Assembly: GCA_039105265.1 (NCBI GenBank)
Contig: JAPFFF010000036.1
Span: 62,001 to 126,000, forward strand
Direction: 5' to 3'
Source of the DNA: Tritrichomonas musculus
Taxonomy: Eukaryota; Parabasalia; Tritrichomonadida; Tritrichomonadidae
Length of the DNA stretch: 64,000 bases
The notes below the pieces were generated by a model. It had not been told where the DNA came from. It was given only the letters and a program-made list of their open reading frames with translations, and ran no database searches. The translations under genes were made by a program, and so were the position numbers. This document shows positions 10,834-21,072 of this stretch, piece by piece; the first letter of the stretch is position 1, and every line of letters starts with the position of its first letter.

Positions 10834-12333
10834 ATGTATGAAGATTTCGATCCAAATTCAATAGAAGATATTGAGAAATCAATTAAAGTAGTTGAACGAA
10901 GAATCAAAAGAACAATTCACCTATTTCATGGAATCCCAAAAGTTTTATTAATTGGAGACACAGGTGTAGGCAAAAGCTCCTTGAAAAACTATTTAAATGG
11001 AAAAGCTCCAGAGATCATTCAAGGTAAAGGTAAAAGTATTTTACTTCAAGGAGAAGGAATTTTTTCAGGAAAAAAATCAGGAACAACAATTCCATCACTT
11101 TCACATGATACCAATAATAATGTAATTTATTGTGATTGTCCTGGCTTTAAAGATACAAAAGGAATCAGGCAAGAAATTATTAATGCATTTGCCATTGACT
11201 ATTTACTTTCATATAATGAAAAAGATAACAAGGTTAAAGTATTGTTGACTGTTTTGGCATCTGACTTTGAAGATGGGCTTCGTGGAGGAAATATATTAGA
11301 CACATTAAATAGGCTGAAAAAGATGTTTCCAAATATTGAAGAATTGAAACGTGCAATTGGTTTAATTATTACAAAAGGAGATCCTGAATTAATTGGCTCT
11401 GATTATATTGAACAATTAAGTGATGGATGTTCAGGTGAACTGATGCAATGGTGCGAATATTTTAGAGCAAATCCAAATCAAGTTTTTACTTTTCCCAAAG
11501 CCTCAAGGAAAGATGTCGGAAAACAATATGAATTTGAAGATTTTGCTAAACTAAAGGATTTCCTTAGTAAAAATTATGTGATTAATCCTATTCATAAAGT
11601 AACTGTAAGCGAAAAAGCAATTTTGGAGCTCAAAGTTGCAAGAGGTGAACATAGTGAAATTGTTAAGGAAGTTATAACAGATTTGTTTTTAAAAATTAAT
11701 GAAAACTATAGAAACCTAGATGGATCTTCAAATATTAAAACTTGGTTAGAAATTATGCATCATCTTTTAGAACAAAAAATTAAAAAAATCAATGATTTTA
11801 TCAAAGTTATCCAAAAATTTATACCAAATTGTGATCAATATGATGATTTTATTGTTATTCTTGAAGATTTTGAAGCTTTTGATTTTTTCATTGATAAAAT
11901 ATGTGAGGTTGATGGAATAACATCAATTCTCCAAGAAACAATAAGGAATTTAACACATTCTGCAATCAAAGAATTGGAAAAAAATTTTTCGATGTCAAAA
12001 GAATCTGAAATTAGAGACCAAATGATTCTTGAAAAGAACGAATTAATTAAAAGATATGAAAGTAACATACAAAAAAGTGAGCGAAAAATTACTAAATTAA
12101 CAGCTCAATATGCAAGAGAACATAGCGCAAATTTAAAAAATCAAAAAGAAAATCAAATGCAGATTGAAAAATTAACAAATGATTTAAGAAATTCATTTAA
12201 TTTAATTAATCAATTAAAAGAAGATTTAAACAATCAAACAAAATTTACAGAGGATCAATCAAAAAGAATAAAAGAACTTGAAAACAGACCTCCAAAAATA
12301 ATTTTTGGAAAAAATGAATGTCAAATTTTTTAA
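10834..12333 (+). CDS. P-loop GTPase, paralogue of the neighbour, CaaX end
   Basis: 499 residues. P-loop GDTGVGKSS (41-49), G3 DCPG (101-104), G4 TKGD (180-183), and the shared family signature FTFPKASRKDVGK...YEFED also found in the divergent neighbour. The C-terminal third is a coiled coil. The last four residues, CQIF, form a possible CaaX box with Phe at the end, a residue usually favouring farnesyl or geranylgeranyl addition. The pair therefore shares GTPase head, coiled-coil tail and likely lipid anchor, but the coiled coils have diverged. Stop codon is followed directly by TTAAAAAA, and the intergenic region after it holds the inverted duplication described below. Confidence 0.8.
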   Translation: MYEDFDPNSIEDIEKSIKVVERRIKRTIHLFHGIPKVLLIGDTGVGKSSLKNYLNGKAPEIIQGKGKSILLQGEGIFSGKKSGTTIPSLSHDTNNNVIYCDCPGFKDTKGIRQEIINAFAIDYLLSYNEKDNKVKVLLTVLASDFEDGLRGGNILDTLNRLKKMFPNIEELKRAIGLIITKGDPELIGSDYIEQLSDGCSGELMQWCEYFRANPNQVFTFPKASRKDVGKQYEFEDFAKLKDFLSKNYVINPIHKVTVSEKAILELKVARGEHSEIVKEVITDLFLKINENYRNLDGSSNIKTWLEIMHHLLEQKIKKINDFIKVIQKFIPNCDQYDDFIVILEDFEAFDFFIDKICEVDGITSILQETIRNLTHSAIKELEKNFSMSKESEIRDQMILEKNELIKRYESNIQKSERKITKLTAQYAREHSANLKNQKENQMQIEKLTNDLRNSFNLINQLKEDLNNQTKFTEDQSKRIKELENRPPKIIFGKNECQIF

Positions 12334-12595
12334 TTAAAAAAATTAATTTTCTTTATTTCTTTGACTTAAATATTAATTTATTTTATTCATCTTTTATCAT
12401 AATGAAACTTTTATTTCTAAATGAATTGTGTTTAATGTAATGAACTATAATATCTTTGAAACCAGGGCAATCTATTCCCAAATAAAAATACAAATAGTAT
12501 ACCTAATTATATTATTTCTATAAAAAAAACTGAAATTTATATTATATATAAAATCAAAATATTGATAAATCTATCCTTTCATAAAATCAAAATAT

Positions 12596-13431
12596 TGAAT
12601 TCATTTTCTTTACCCTGCTATTAAAAAAATGTTTTGATCTATAAAATTTTTCGTTTTATAGAATGTATTGATTTTTTTTTTTCCAACTTTTTTTCAATTG
12701 AAAATTATTGTCTTATTTTTTTTTTTTTTTTTTTTTTCCAATTTGCCAGCCAAAGAATTTTGGTAAATTTCTTTCTCAGTAAAAATAGCATTGAAAGTTC
12801 TATTGTTCAGCAAATATCCACAAATATTTGTGGATATTTATGGATTTCAGATGAAATAATTTCATCTTCAAATCAATCTGGCTTTATTGCTGCTATTTAT
12901 AGCAAATATGTCCTTTTATGATTCTTGTGCTTGTTTATAAGTGGTAATGAAAGGATGCTTTTCGATTTCTTGATTAATCCTTTTAAAGGAAACTATGGCT
13001 ATTTATAAATAAAATTTCTTTTTTAGACCTATTTCAGATTTTAAAAGATTATCTTGTTTTGACAAACTTTTACTTGATTTTCAAAAAAAAAAAAAAAAAA
13101 TTTCTAAATAACATTTGCAATATTTGATATAACAAGTCATATCATATATTTTTTTTTTTCTAAAACAAAATTCACTTTAAAAAAATACATGAATCAATAA
13201 AAAATTAATTTTTTAGGGTGACCTTTCGAAGGTTTATTCTCTTTCGTTGCGATTTTTACTGAGAAAGAAATTTACCAAAATTCTTTGGCTGGCAAATTGG
13301 AAAAAAAAAAAATAAGACAATAATTTCCAATTGAAAAAAAGTTGGAAAAAAAAAATCAATACATTCTATAAAACGAAAAATTTTATAGATCAAAACATTT
13401 TTTTAATAGCAGGGTAAAGAAAATGAATTCA
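12596..13431. repeat. Inverted duplication of an LRR-gene 5' end
   Basis: Two arms, 12596-12786 and 13252-13431, are near-identical in inverted orientation; apart from T-run length I count one difference. The right arm holds the 5' flank and first three codons of the LRR gene at 13423; the left arm is therefore an extra, inverted copy of that promoter and start. The 465-nt middle carries a perfect 28-bp palindrome at 12812-12839. The arms could also be termini of a transposon whose edge is used as promoter, but no target duplication was seen. Confidence 0.7.
12812..12839. repeat. Perfect 28-bp palindrome
   Basis: Reads AAATATCCACAAAT and its exact reverse complement with no loop. It lies just inside the left arm of the inverted duplication. 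It could be a cruciform or binding site; function unknown. Confidence 0.7.
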
Positions 13432-14484
13432 GGAATTGCTGATTTAAAAGATGCTATCAACGAAATTGTTGATTTAAAAGATGAAATTGCGAAGATGAGA
13501 AAGCAAATATCATTTATGGAAAAAGAAATAAATGATTTAAAAATCTCTATTTCAAAAAATGAAATCTCTTCAGTTTTTAACCAGCCATTACAAATTCAAA
13601 AGTTTAATCAATTAAATGGTGATGATCAAATGCAAATAATTACAGAAATTTCTAATAATGATTGTGCCAATAAAGATATTCAAAATCTTAGTCATTTGTT
13701 ATCATTTCTATCATCAGAAAATAAAAAAATAAACAATCAAGAAATAAGTTACATATATTTCCCTTTTGATGGAATTAAAAAGAAATCATTATCAAAAATT
13801 GGTATTACTGCAAGTGCCACAGAAATGCTATACCAAAACAACGCCCTCAATTCTAAATCATTTCATATTTTAATTAAAAGTTTCCCTGAATTTGAAATTC
13901 AGATCAAATATCCATCTTTAAATTTTGATGGCATTTATAATGATATTGAAAACTTGAAAAACGCAAAGATTGGTAATATATTCATATCAATATTGATTTC
14001 AGGAGTGCAAATAACAGATAAAAAATTCAAAAACAATAAATCAATTGATTCTTTGATATTTGATTATTCTGTTAAAGTAATTAATGGAAGCAATTATTCT
14101 GGATCATTCCAAGGATGCACTTCATTGAAATATGTGGAAATACCTACTTCAGTTGTTTCTATTGATCCTTTTGCGTTCAGAGAATGTAGTTCATTGGAAG
14201 AAATCGTAATCCCATCATCAGTGAAGGTAATTAGCAATTTCGCATTCAGTCGATGTTTCTCGTTAAGAAAAATATCAATTTCATCATCTGTGAAAGAAAT
14301 TGGATCATTTTGCTTCAGTGAATGCACTTCCCTGACTAATTTTTTTATTCCATTCTCAGTAAAAACTTTGGGGAAATCAATCTTATCAAAATGTACTTCA
14401 CTAAAGGAAATAACAATTCCATCAACCGCAAATTCCAAAGAAATTTTAGGAATAAATTCAAATGTTAAAATCACCAAGCTTTAA
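13423..14484 (+). CDS. Coiled-coil protein with short BspA-type LRR
   Basis: 353 residues. Residues 1-50 form a coiled coil (DLKDAINEIVDLKDEIAKM). The middle is unassigned. About residues 225-340 carry four BspA-like LRRs (GCTSLKYVEIPTSVVSI pattern), far fewer than the 7-9 kb gene. The start is fixed by the ATG at 13423, which sits at the edge of the duplicated promoter arm. No signal peptide or membrane segment, so it is probably cytosolic. Typical lineage-specific LRR gene; partner unknown. Confidence 0.75.
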   Translation: MNSGIADLKDAINEIVDLKDEIAKMRKQISFMEKEINDLKISISKNEISSVFNQPLQIQKFNQLNGDDQMQIITEISNNDCANKDIQNLSHLLSFLSSENKKINNQEISYIYFPFDGIKKKSLSKIGITASATEMLYQNNALNSKSFHILIKSFPEFEIQIKYPSLNFDGIYNDIENLKNAKIGNIFISILISGVQITDKKFKNNKSIDSLIFDYSVKVINGSNYSGSFQGCTSLKYVEIPTSVVSIDPFAFRECSSLEEIVIPSSVKVISNFAFSRCFSLRKISISSSVKEIGSFCFSECTSLTNFFIPFSVKTLGKSILSKCTSLKEITIPSTANSKEILGINSNVKITKL

Positions 14485-14618
14485 CCAAATTTGGGTTGAT
14501 TGTAAAATAAAAATTTATTATTGATACCTTTCAGTAAAAAATCTAAGAATTCTTAAAATAGACGATTATTTTATTCTGAAAAAGTTATCTGTGCTATAAA
14601 CAAATCTTCTCAAAAGAA

Positions 14619-14742
14619 TTTCAATATTAATGATCGATCTTTATTTTTATTCATTAAAGATGTCAGAGATTAAATTTTAGATTTGATATCGATATTAAAA
14701 AATAGGTCAATTATTGAGATCAAAAATCGAGACTTAACAAGC
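14619..14742. mobile_element. Fragment of the TAGGCTTGTTA hAT-like MITE
   Basis: Resembles the right part of the complete copy at 52076-52531 (GATCGATCTTTATTTTTATT through AATCGAGACTTAACAAGC) but has no left end. An old truncated copy. Confidence 0.6.
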
Positions 14743-14940
14743 ATACAATTATTGTACTATGTATACTAAAAAAACGCATCTTTTTGTAACATGTTACAAA
14801 ATATTGAACAATTCTTCTCTTTGATGTAAATCTTGATAAAATTTTGTAGATTTGTACTTAAAAAAATTAAAACAAACACATTATGAGCTCTTTTATTTAC
14901 TTAGCTAATGCAAAATATGCATTATTTATTTTATTATATA

Positions 14941-16400
14941 GTTGGTGGACATAATTATGTTTTTGGGACATAATCATGTTTGCTCAACTTTTTGAATGGT
15001 ACACAAAAATAAAACACATTTTTCTCAATACTTTTTAAAGATAATTTGATAATATTATATACTTTATTAATGTATTTTATGTACATCATTATTTAATTAA
15101 ATGAGCTATTATATTTGTGATTTATATGAAATTTTGCCATTAATGTAAAAAAAAGTTAAAATGCTTATTTTATTCTCAATAATTGAAACTTGGGATTTAA
15201 TAATAATATCATTAATTCATAATCAGTAATGATATAATTTTGTCAGATAATTGATATCTAAAAACTTTCATATAAGAAAATTTTGATGCACAAAATAAAG
15301 TTAAAAATCATATCACTTTTTTGTTTTTTTCCAATAAAAAATAAAAACTTTTAAATTTTTATTTAAATATTTGATATAATGCATATAGTATAATGATATT
15401 GAAAGAATAAAATTGGCGGTTCTACTCAAGATCTATTACCTTAATGAAAAAGAGTAACTTCTGAAATAACTTAAAAAGACTTTCAATTTTAGACATTGAG
15501 AAATTATTTTCATTATTTTAATAGTTCTTCTATACTTACCTAATATTTATTGATTAATTGCTATTTTTAATACTATTATAATAGAAAAAAATAAAAAAGT
15601 GTAATTTGTATATTTCTTAGAAAAACCTGAAATCTTGATGGGCAACAATGATTTTTAGAGGATTAATAATATATTTCATTGTATGTATTATCAAATAATG
15701 TAATTCTGAAATCATATCAATTATGTATGAGTGATTTATGAATGATTTTGAATGAAAAAAAGAAAAATGAAATTTTTCCAAGATTGATTCTTTTTCAACC
15801 ATATTATTATATTTAATATATTATATGCATCATATAGATGATTAATACTGCATCTAATTTGAAATAAAATAAACTCATTTTTCAAAATTAGTAATTTTGT
15901 ATGAATGATTTTTGTCATATTTTGAAAACACTTTTTCTTTTTATATAATTATTATTTCAATAAATTTTTTTCTAAAATATAATATATACATTATATTCTA
16001 AAATAATAACTATGTTAGAGCATATTAAACAACCTTTTTTTTATGGTAAAAGCATGAAATGTGATATGAAATGAGTTTTTTGAGTAGTGAAATGAAAATG
16101 AAACCATTTTTTCTAATTATCTATTTTATTTCAATAAATAATAATGATACATTTTAAATATAGATGAAAAGTAAATAATAATTTTTTTCAAATAATAAAA
16201 AAATATTCAGAAATTAAAAATTCGATATCATATTTATGATCAAATTTAGTTTGATAAAAGTGAATGAAAATCGGGGAATAAAATGTATCCAATATGATAT
16301 TAATTGTTCTACAATTGTTTTTTTAAAAGTCCAATTTGAATATATAGAAATGATGTGAAAACATAATTATGTCTCCAAAACAGAATTATGTCCACCAACT
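14941..16400. mobile_element. 1.46-kb element with inverted ends, decayed inside
   Basis: The ends are inverted repeats of about 45 bp with a few mismatches, beginning GTTGGTGGACATAATTATG, and are flanked by TATA on both sides, consistent with a TA target duplication. The length would suit a Tc1/mariner-type DNA transposon, but no transposase frame is recognisable; only short frames near 15617-15918 remain. The rest of the 1.9-kb gap between genes is plain AT-rich sequence. Confidence 0.6.
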
Positions 16401-16424
16401 ATATTAGTATTTTTCAAATAGTCA

Positions 16425-18770
16425 TTATGCTAATAATATTTTATTTGAGTATTTTCCATTGATTGGCTTAGCGCAATATTCAATTGAATTTGAGGAAAAG
16501 AAAAATTTGATATTAAATAAAGATGTATCTTTCTTAAATAAATTTGATACATTATTTTTCAGTTTGATATCTACAATTTTATTTTTTTCTTTCTCATTTA
16601 GAATTTCATAAATTGGTATCATAAAATATCTTTCATTCTTTTGACTTCTAAGTTCATTACTAGAAATTGATATTTCTTTTTCATATGGATATTGTTTTCC
16701 TTTTGATATTAAATTAATAGTTGTATTTGTTAATTCAATGGCAATTGTAGATGGGCAAGTCATATGTAAATCCATATCATATAAATATAGATCTCTTTTT
16801 TCAATTAATGATAGATTTTGATTTAAGTTGCAATACTCATTCATCAATATACTTCCTGCCAATACGCAAGCTCCATTCGCAACAGCTTCAACATGACAAG
16901 CACCATGGCTAGTATTCTTTTTAGTTATTCTCTTTAATTGTTCTTCAATTATTGGAATATAACTTGAACCACCAATCAAAATTATATCATCTAATGATTT
17001 CATATTTTCCATTAATTTTATTACAGGTATCATACATTTATCTATTAAAGGCTTTGCAATTTCTTCAAATTCTTTTCTTGTGATGGTTATTTCTATAACT
17101 TTTTGTCTTGATATCACTAATCGTGGTGGAATTTCAATCATTATTTTTTCAGAATTTTTTTTGGATAATTTTATCTTTGCTTCTTCACATCTTCGTTTCA
17201 CAAAACCTATAAAATTTTGATCTTTTTTCCATGAATTTTGACATAACTGATCAATTTTCCTGGATATATAATCATATATGCAATTTGTAAAATCAGTTCC
17301 TCCAAGATGCATATCTCCTCCTACTGAAAGAACTTCAAATTTATTATTGTCATATATATCAACAAGAGAAACATCTAATGTGCCACCTCCTAAATCATAT
17401 ACAAGAATTTTCTTTTTTTTCATATTTGGATCACACAATGTTTGATATCCATAAGTAAGCGTGGCAGCAATTGGTTCCTGAAGGAATTGAACAATTTCAA
17501 TTCCCACATCAAGTGCAGCTTTCCTTAATTCATTTTTATGTATATAATTAAAATTTGCAGGAATTGTTAATATTACTTCGCTTGTTTTGCTTTCTAAATT
17601 ATCATTTGCAATGCATAATAACTCATGTAGCATCTTCCCAATTATTTTATATACTTCATATTTTTTTCCATCAATACAAATTAAAATATCACCGTTGGAA
17701 GCTTCCTGGATATCAAATGTCCAGTATTTCATCATATTTTGAATATCATCATCTAAATATTTGTGACCAATCATTCTTTTTAAGTCATAAATAAGGTTTT
17801 TTGGATTATCTTGAGACATTGAAATAGCATCATTTCCAAAATATACTTGCCTACCAGATATATATATCATTGATGGAATAGATTTTATCCCATCGCCTTG
17901 TGATACTATTTCTAATCTTTTATTTCCGCGAGAGTTGATATAATAATAGCCAACAATGCTTCTTGATGTTCCAAAATCAATACCAATTATTGGAGTTGGG
18001 GATTTATATCGTTTTTGTTGCTTTGTTTCTACTTGTTGCTGGTTTTCCTGCTGAGTTTGCAACTTCTGATATATAAATTGTTGATCTTTTTGAGGATATT
18101 GTATTTGAAGACATTTTTGTTTTAAATTTTGTAGCTCTTGCAATTGTTGTTGATTTTGATATTTTTGCTGATTTTGATATTGTTGTTGATTTTGATATTG
18201 TTGTTGATTTTGATATTGTTGTTGATTTTGATATTGTTGTTGATTTTGATATTGTTGTTGATTTTGATATTGTTGTTGATTTTGATATTTTTGCTGATTT
18301 TGATATTGTTGTTGATTTTGATATTGTTGTTGATTTTGATATTGTTGTTGATTTTGATATTGTTGTTGATTTTGATATTGTTGTTGATTTTGATATTGTT
18401 GTTGATTTTGATATTGTTGTTGATTTTGATATTGTTGTTGATTTTGATATTGTTGTTGATTTTGATATTGTTGTTGATTTTGATATTGTTGTTGATTTTG
18501 ATATTGTTGTTGATTTTGATATTGTTGTTGATTTTGATATTGTTGCTGATTTTGATATTGTTGCTGATTTACATCTTGCTGTTGATTCACATATTGTTGC
18601 TGATATACTTGGAAGGATTGTAAAGTAGATATCATGTTCGTTTGCTCATTTATAGTTTTTCCTGAGTCTTTTACAAATTGTTCCATAAAATGAAACATTT
18701 CATTGAGCTCATTAAATACTTTATCCTTCATTTTGCCAATATTAGATAAATATTCTTGAATGTAATCCAT
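16425..18770 (-). CDS. Hsp70-family protein with prion-like Q/N head
   Basis: 781 residues. Residues 1-54 are a helical leader (YIQEYLSNIGKMKDKVFNEL). About 55-215 is a run of some 23 hexapeptides YQNQQQ, a Gln/Asn/Tyr prion-like tract. From about 258 comes the Hsp70 ATPase domain, with IGIDFGTSRS, phosphate-2 motif VYDLGGGTLDVSL (about 458) and adenosine motif ILIGGSSYIP (about 597). The C-terminal substrate-binding part is short (about 140 residues against about 240) and has no EEVD end. Hsp70s are ATP-driven chaperones; here the Q/N head could drive condensation or self-association. Divergent from another Hsp70 234 nt away. An inverted partial copy lies at 22.5 kb. Confidence 0.85.
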   Translation of the reverse strand: MDYIQEYLSNIGKMKDKVFNELNEMFHFMEQFVKDSGKTINEQTNMISTLQSFQVYQQQYVNQQQDVNQQQYQNQQQYQNQQQYQNQQQYQNQQQYQNQQQYQNQQQYQNQQQYQNQQQYQNQQQYQNQQQYQNQQQYQNQQQYQNQQQYQNQQQYQNQQKYQNQQQYQNQQQYQNQQQYQNQQQYQNQQQYQNQQQYQNQQKYQNQQQLQELQNLKQKCLQIQYPQKDQQFIYQKLQTQQENQQQVETKQQKRYKSPTPIIGIDFGTSRSIVGYYYINSRGNKRLEIVSQGDGIKSIPSMIYISGRQVYFGNDAISMSQDNPKNLIYDLKRMIGHKYLDDDIQNMMKYWTFDIQEASNGDILICIDGKKYEVYKIIGKMLHELLCIANDNLESKTSEVILTIPANFNYIHKNELRKAALDVGIEIVQFLQEPIAATLTYGYQTLCDPNMKKKKILVYDLGGGTLDVSLVDIYDNNKFEVLSVGGDMHLGGTDFTNCIYDYISRKIDQLCQNSWKKDQNFIGFVKRRCEEAKIKLSKKNSEKIMIEIPPRLVISRQKVIEITITRKEFEEIAKPLIDKCMIPVIKLMENMKSLDDIILIGGSSYIPIIEEQLKRITKKNTSHGACHVEAVANGACVLAGSILMNEYCNLNQNLSLIEKRDLYLYDMDLHMTCPSTIAIELTNTTINLISKGKQYPYEKEISISSNELRSQKNERYFMIPIYEILNEKEKNKIVDIKLKNNVSNLFKKDTSLFNIKFFFSSNSIEYCAKPINGKYSNKILLA

Positions 18771-18780
18771 ATATTAAAGA

Positions 18781-18789
18781 ATAAAATGA
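18781..18789 (-). promoter_or_regulatory. Initiator-like motif TCATTTTAT
   Basis: On the minus strand TCATTTTAT lies 11 nt before the ATG of the Q-rich Hsp70 gene. The identical 9-mer precedes the peptidase gene at 26,226. It fits the TCAYTW initiator of Trichomonas. Confidence 0.5.
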
Positions 18790-18840
18790 TATGTTGTTTT
18801 ATTTAAAATAAAATTTCCATAAATTTTGAATCTTTCAACA

Positions 18841-18921
18841 AAAATTTTCCACTTTTTTTTGCCAAATAAAATTTTCCACTTTTTTTTGCCAAATAAAATT
18901 TTCCACTTTTTTTTGCCAAAT
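18841..18921. repeat. Three tandem 27-bp repeats in a shared promoter
   Basis: Three exact copies of a 27-bp unit containing TTTTCCAC, a T8 run and GCCAAAT sit between the two divergent Hsp70 genes. The duplicated region at 22351-22431 keeps all three. A candidate bidirectional regulatory array; function inferred from position. Confidence 0.8.
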
Positions 18922-18984
18922 AGTTTATTATTTGGAAATTTCTTTCAATCTTTGAAATAAAGAATATTTTACATATGTTTCATA

Positions 18985-18990
18985 TCATTT
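18985..18990 (+). promoter_or_regulatory. Initiator-like motif TCATTT
   Basis: TCATTTA, 20 nt upstream of the rightward Hsp70 ATG, fits the Trichomonas initiator. Confidence 0.45.
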
Positions 18991-19004
18991 AATAACAAGA
19001 GTTA

Positions 19005-20978
19005 ATGTTCTCATCTCTCAAAAGAGTTCTTCCTGCACAAACAGTTGGAATTGATTTTGGTACATCATGCTCAAGTGTTGCACGATTGTTAAATAATGGG
19101 GAAATTCGACCTATTAAAGATCCATATAGTGAATCTGAGTGGATTCCATCTATTGTATATTTTTCTCCAACTGGTGAAGTTTTGATTGGAGAAGCTGCCT
19201 TAGATGAACAGAGAGAACATCCAACAGATGTGATATATGATAGTAAAAGAATGATTGGACGTAATTATAATAACGAACATATTCAAAAATTGAAAAACGA
19301 ATGGCCATTTGAAATTTGTGAAGATAAACGTCCTGAAACAAGAGGTAAAATATTAATTAAAACGCAAGCAGGTCTTAAAGAACCATGGGAAATTTGTAAA
19401 GAAATCATAAAATATCTTTTATATATTGCTCAAGATCAGGCCGGAAATACTCAAATTACCCATGCAGTTTTATCAGTTCCCGCCAATTATGATACAACTC
19501 AAAGAAATGATATCATGAAAGCAGCAGTAAGTGCTGGATTAAAAGTTGTTAATTTCATTACTGAACCCACTGCAGGAGTATTAAATTATTGGTACTATAA
19601 TAATAATATTAATATTTATAATGACCACGAACAAGGATATGTCTTAATTTACGATTTTGGTGGAGGTACATTAGATATTTCTTTAGCACACATAAAAAAC
19701 AACAATATTGAAATTATCGCAGTTGATGGGGACATGTTTTTAGGTGGACGCGATATTGATCGAAATTTAACCAATTATTACCTTGAACAAAAAAATTTGA
19801 AAGATTACATGTCGAAATATTTTAAATATGATGATAGCGGATGTTCTCTAGAAATCAAAAATGAAAGAAAACTTGCCCGAAATAATATGAGATGCATTCA
19901 GAATTCATGCAAAAAAATTAAAGAAAAATTATCAGGCTTAATAAAACAAGCATATATCAACCCTGATTTTCAAATGCTTGATGATGGACGACTTCATATA
20001 ACTGTGGAAAAATTCAAAGAATTAAATAAAGATTTATTTTCTAAATTGCTTCCACCTGTTGAAAGAATTCTCTCGGGCAAAGGGATAAATAAATCAAATA
20101 TAAAAGATATAATTTTAATTGGTGGTTCTAGTTCAATTCCATTTGTTAAAGAAGCATTATATAATTTCTTTTTGAGACAGCCATACAAAGATGGTGAACC
20201 AAGAAATGCGGTTGTTACTGGTGCAGCCATTGATGCAAGAAGAAGATATGTTGATAACAAAGATTGCTGTAAAGAATTATTAAATTTAAAATATACTGAT
20301 GTGTGCCCATTATCAATTGGAACTGACATAATTGGTAATAGAGTTAGTTTTTTGATTAAAAAAAATGAAAAATTGCCATGTAAGTATTCACAAATATACT
20401 ATTCTTGTAGTAATTTTCAGAAAACAATGACATTTAATATTTATGAAACAGAAAAACCAATCGTTTCTAATGATTGTCTTATTGGATCATTAAGTGTTAG
20501 ATTGCCTGAGCTGCAAGCAGGAGAAGCAAAAGTCGAATTAACTCTTTCAATTGATGAGAATGGAATATTAACAGCATCTGCCAAAGTAATTGGGCATTTG
20601 ATTTCAGAAAAAAAAATCATTCGTGGAGGAGGATGTTTAAATGAAAGTTTTATTTTGTCCAAAATTTTAAGCGCAGATAGAACCAGGTCTATTGATATAG
20701 AAAAAGCTCAAAAGCAATATTTAAATGCAAGATGGGAAAATTTACATCAAAATGTTCTTTCTTTCATTGAAAAATACAAAGATAGTGTGATAAAAGATAA
20801 AGAAAATGTTTTTAGATCTTTTAATGAAATAAAAGCAATTGCAAATCGAGAAAAAAATCATGATGTATTGAGCGAAACTTATTTCAATGGAATGGTAGAA
20901 GAATATAAAAAAAGGTTTGAAGTTTATAATAGATTTGCTCCACCAGATAGAAAAACAATATTTTTAAACAATGCTTGA
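19005..20978 (+). CDS. Hsp70-family chaperone, cytosolic type
   Basis: 657 residues, close to standard Hsp70 length. ATPase domain from residue 14 (TVGIDFGTSCSS), second phosphate motif LIYDFGGGTLDISL (about 217), adenosine motif ILIGGSSSIPF (about 370). The substrate-binding domain follows with ELQAGEAKVELTLSIDENGILTASA-type sequence. No signal peptide, ER retention motif or EEVD end. An unusual insert with AHIKNNNIEI and a divergent lid suggest a lineage-specific branch rather than the main housekeeping Hsp70. Shares a 234-nt bidirectional promoter with the Q-rich paralogue. The first roughly 85 codons are duplicated inverted at 22.0-22.3 kb. Confidence 0.88.
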   Translation: MFSSLKRVLPAQTVGIDFGTSCSSVARLLNNGEIRPIKDPYSESEWIPSIVYFSPTGEVLIGEAALDEQREHPTDVIYDSKRMIGRNYNNEHIQKLKNEWPFEICEDKRPETRGKILIKTQAGLKEPWEICKEIIKYLLYIAQDQAGNTQITHAVLSVPANYDTTQRNDIMKAAVSAGLKVVNFITEPTAGVLNYWYYNNNINIYNDHEQGYVLIYDFGGGTLDISLAHIKNNNIEIIAVDGDMFLGGRDIDRNLTNYYLEQKNLKDYMSKYFKYDDSGCSLEIKNERKLARNNMRCIQNSCKKIKEKLSGLIKQAYINPDFQMLDDGRLHITVEKFKELNKDLFSKLLPPVERILSGKGINKSNIKDIILIGGSSSIPFVKEALYNFFLRQPYKDGEPRNAVVTGAAIDARRRYVDNKDCCKELLNLKYTDVCPLSIGTDIIGNRVSFLIKKNEKLPCKYSQIYYSCSNFQKTMTFNIYETEKPIVSNDCLIGSLSVRLPELQAGEAKVELTLSIDENGILTASAKVIGHLISEKKIIRGGGCLNESFILSKILSADRTRSIDIEKAQKQYLNARWENLHQNVLSFIEKYKDSVIKDKENVFRSFNEIKAIANREKNHDVLSETYFNGMVEEYKKRFEVYNRFAPPDRKTIFLNNA

Positions 20979-21072
20979 ATATAAAATCGAATTATGTAAA
21001 AACATATATGCTTTTAATATTTCTTTATTGTAAAAATAACTTTTTTTCATTAAAAAAACATTTGATTCTAAA

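Noticed and set aside
12634-12921. 95-codon phenylalanine-rich frame
   Set aside because: Lies on the inverted copy of a promoter and T runs; composition is not protein-like.
18138-18623. 161-codon plus-strand frame of LLILIL repeats
   Set aside because: Exact antisense of the Q/N tract of the Hsp70 gene; no independent evidence.
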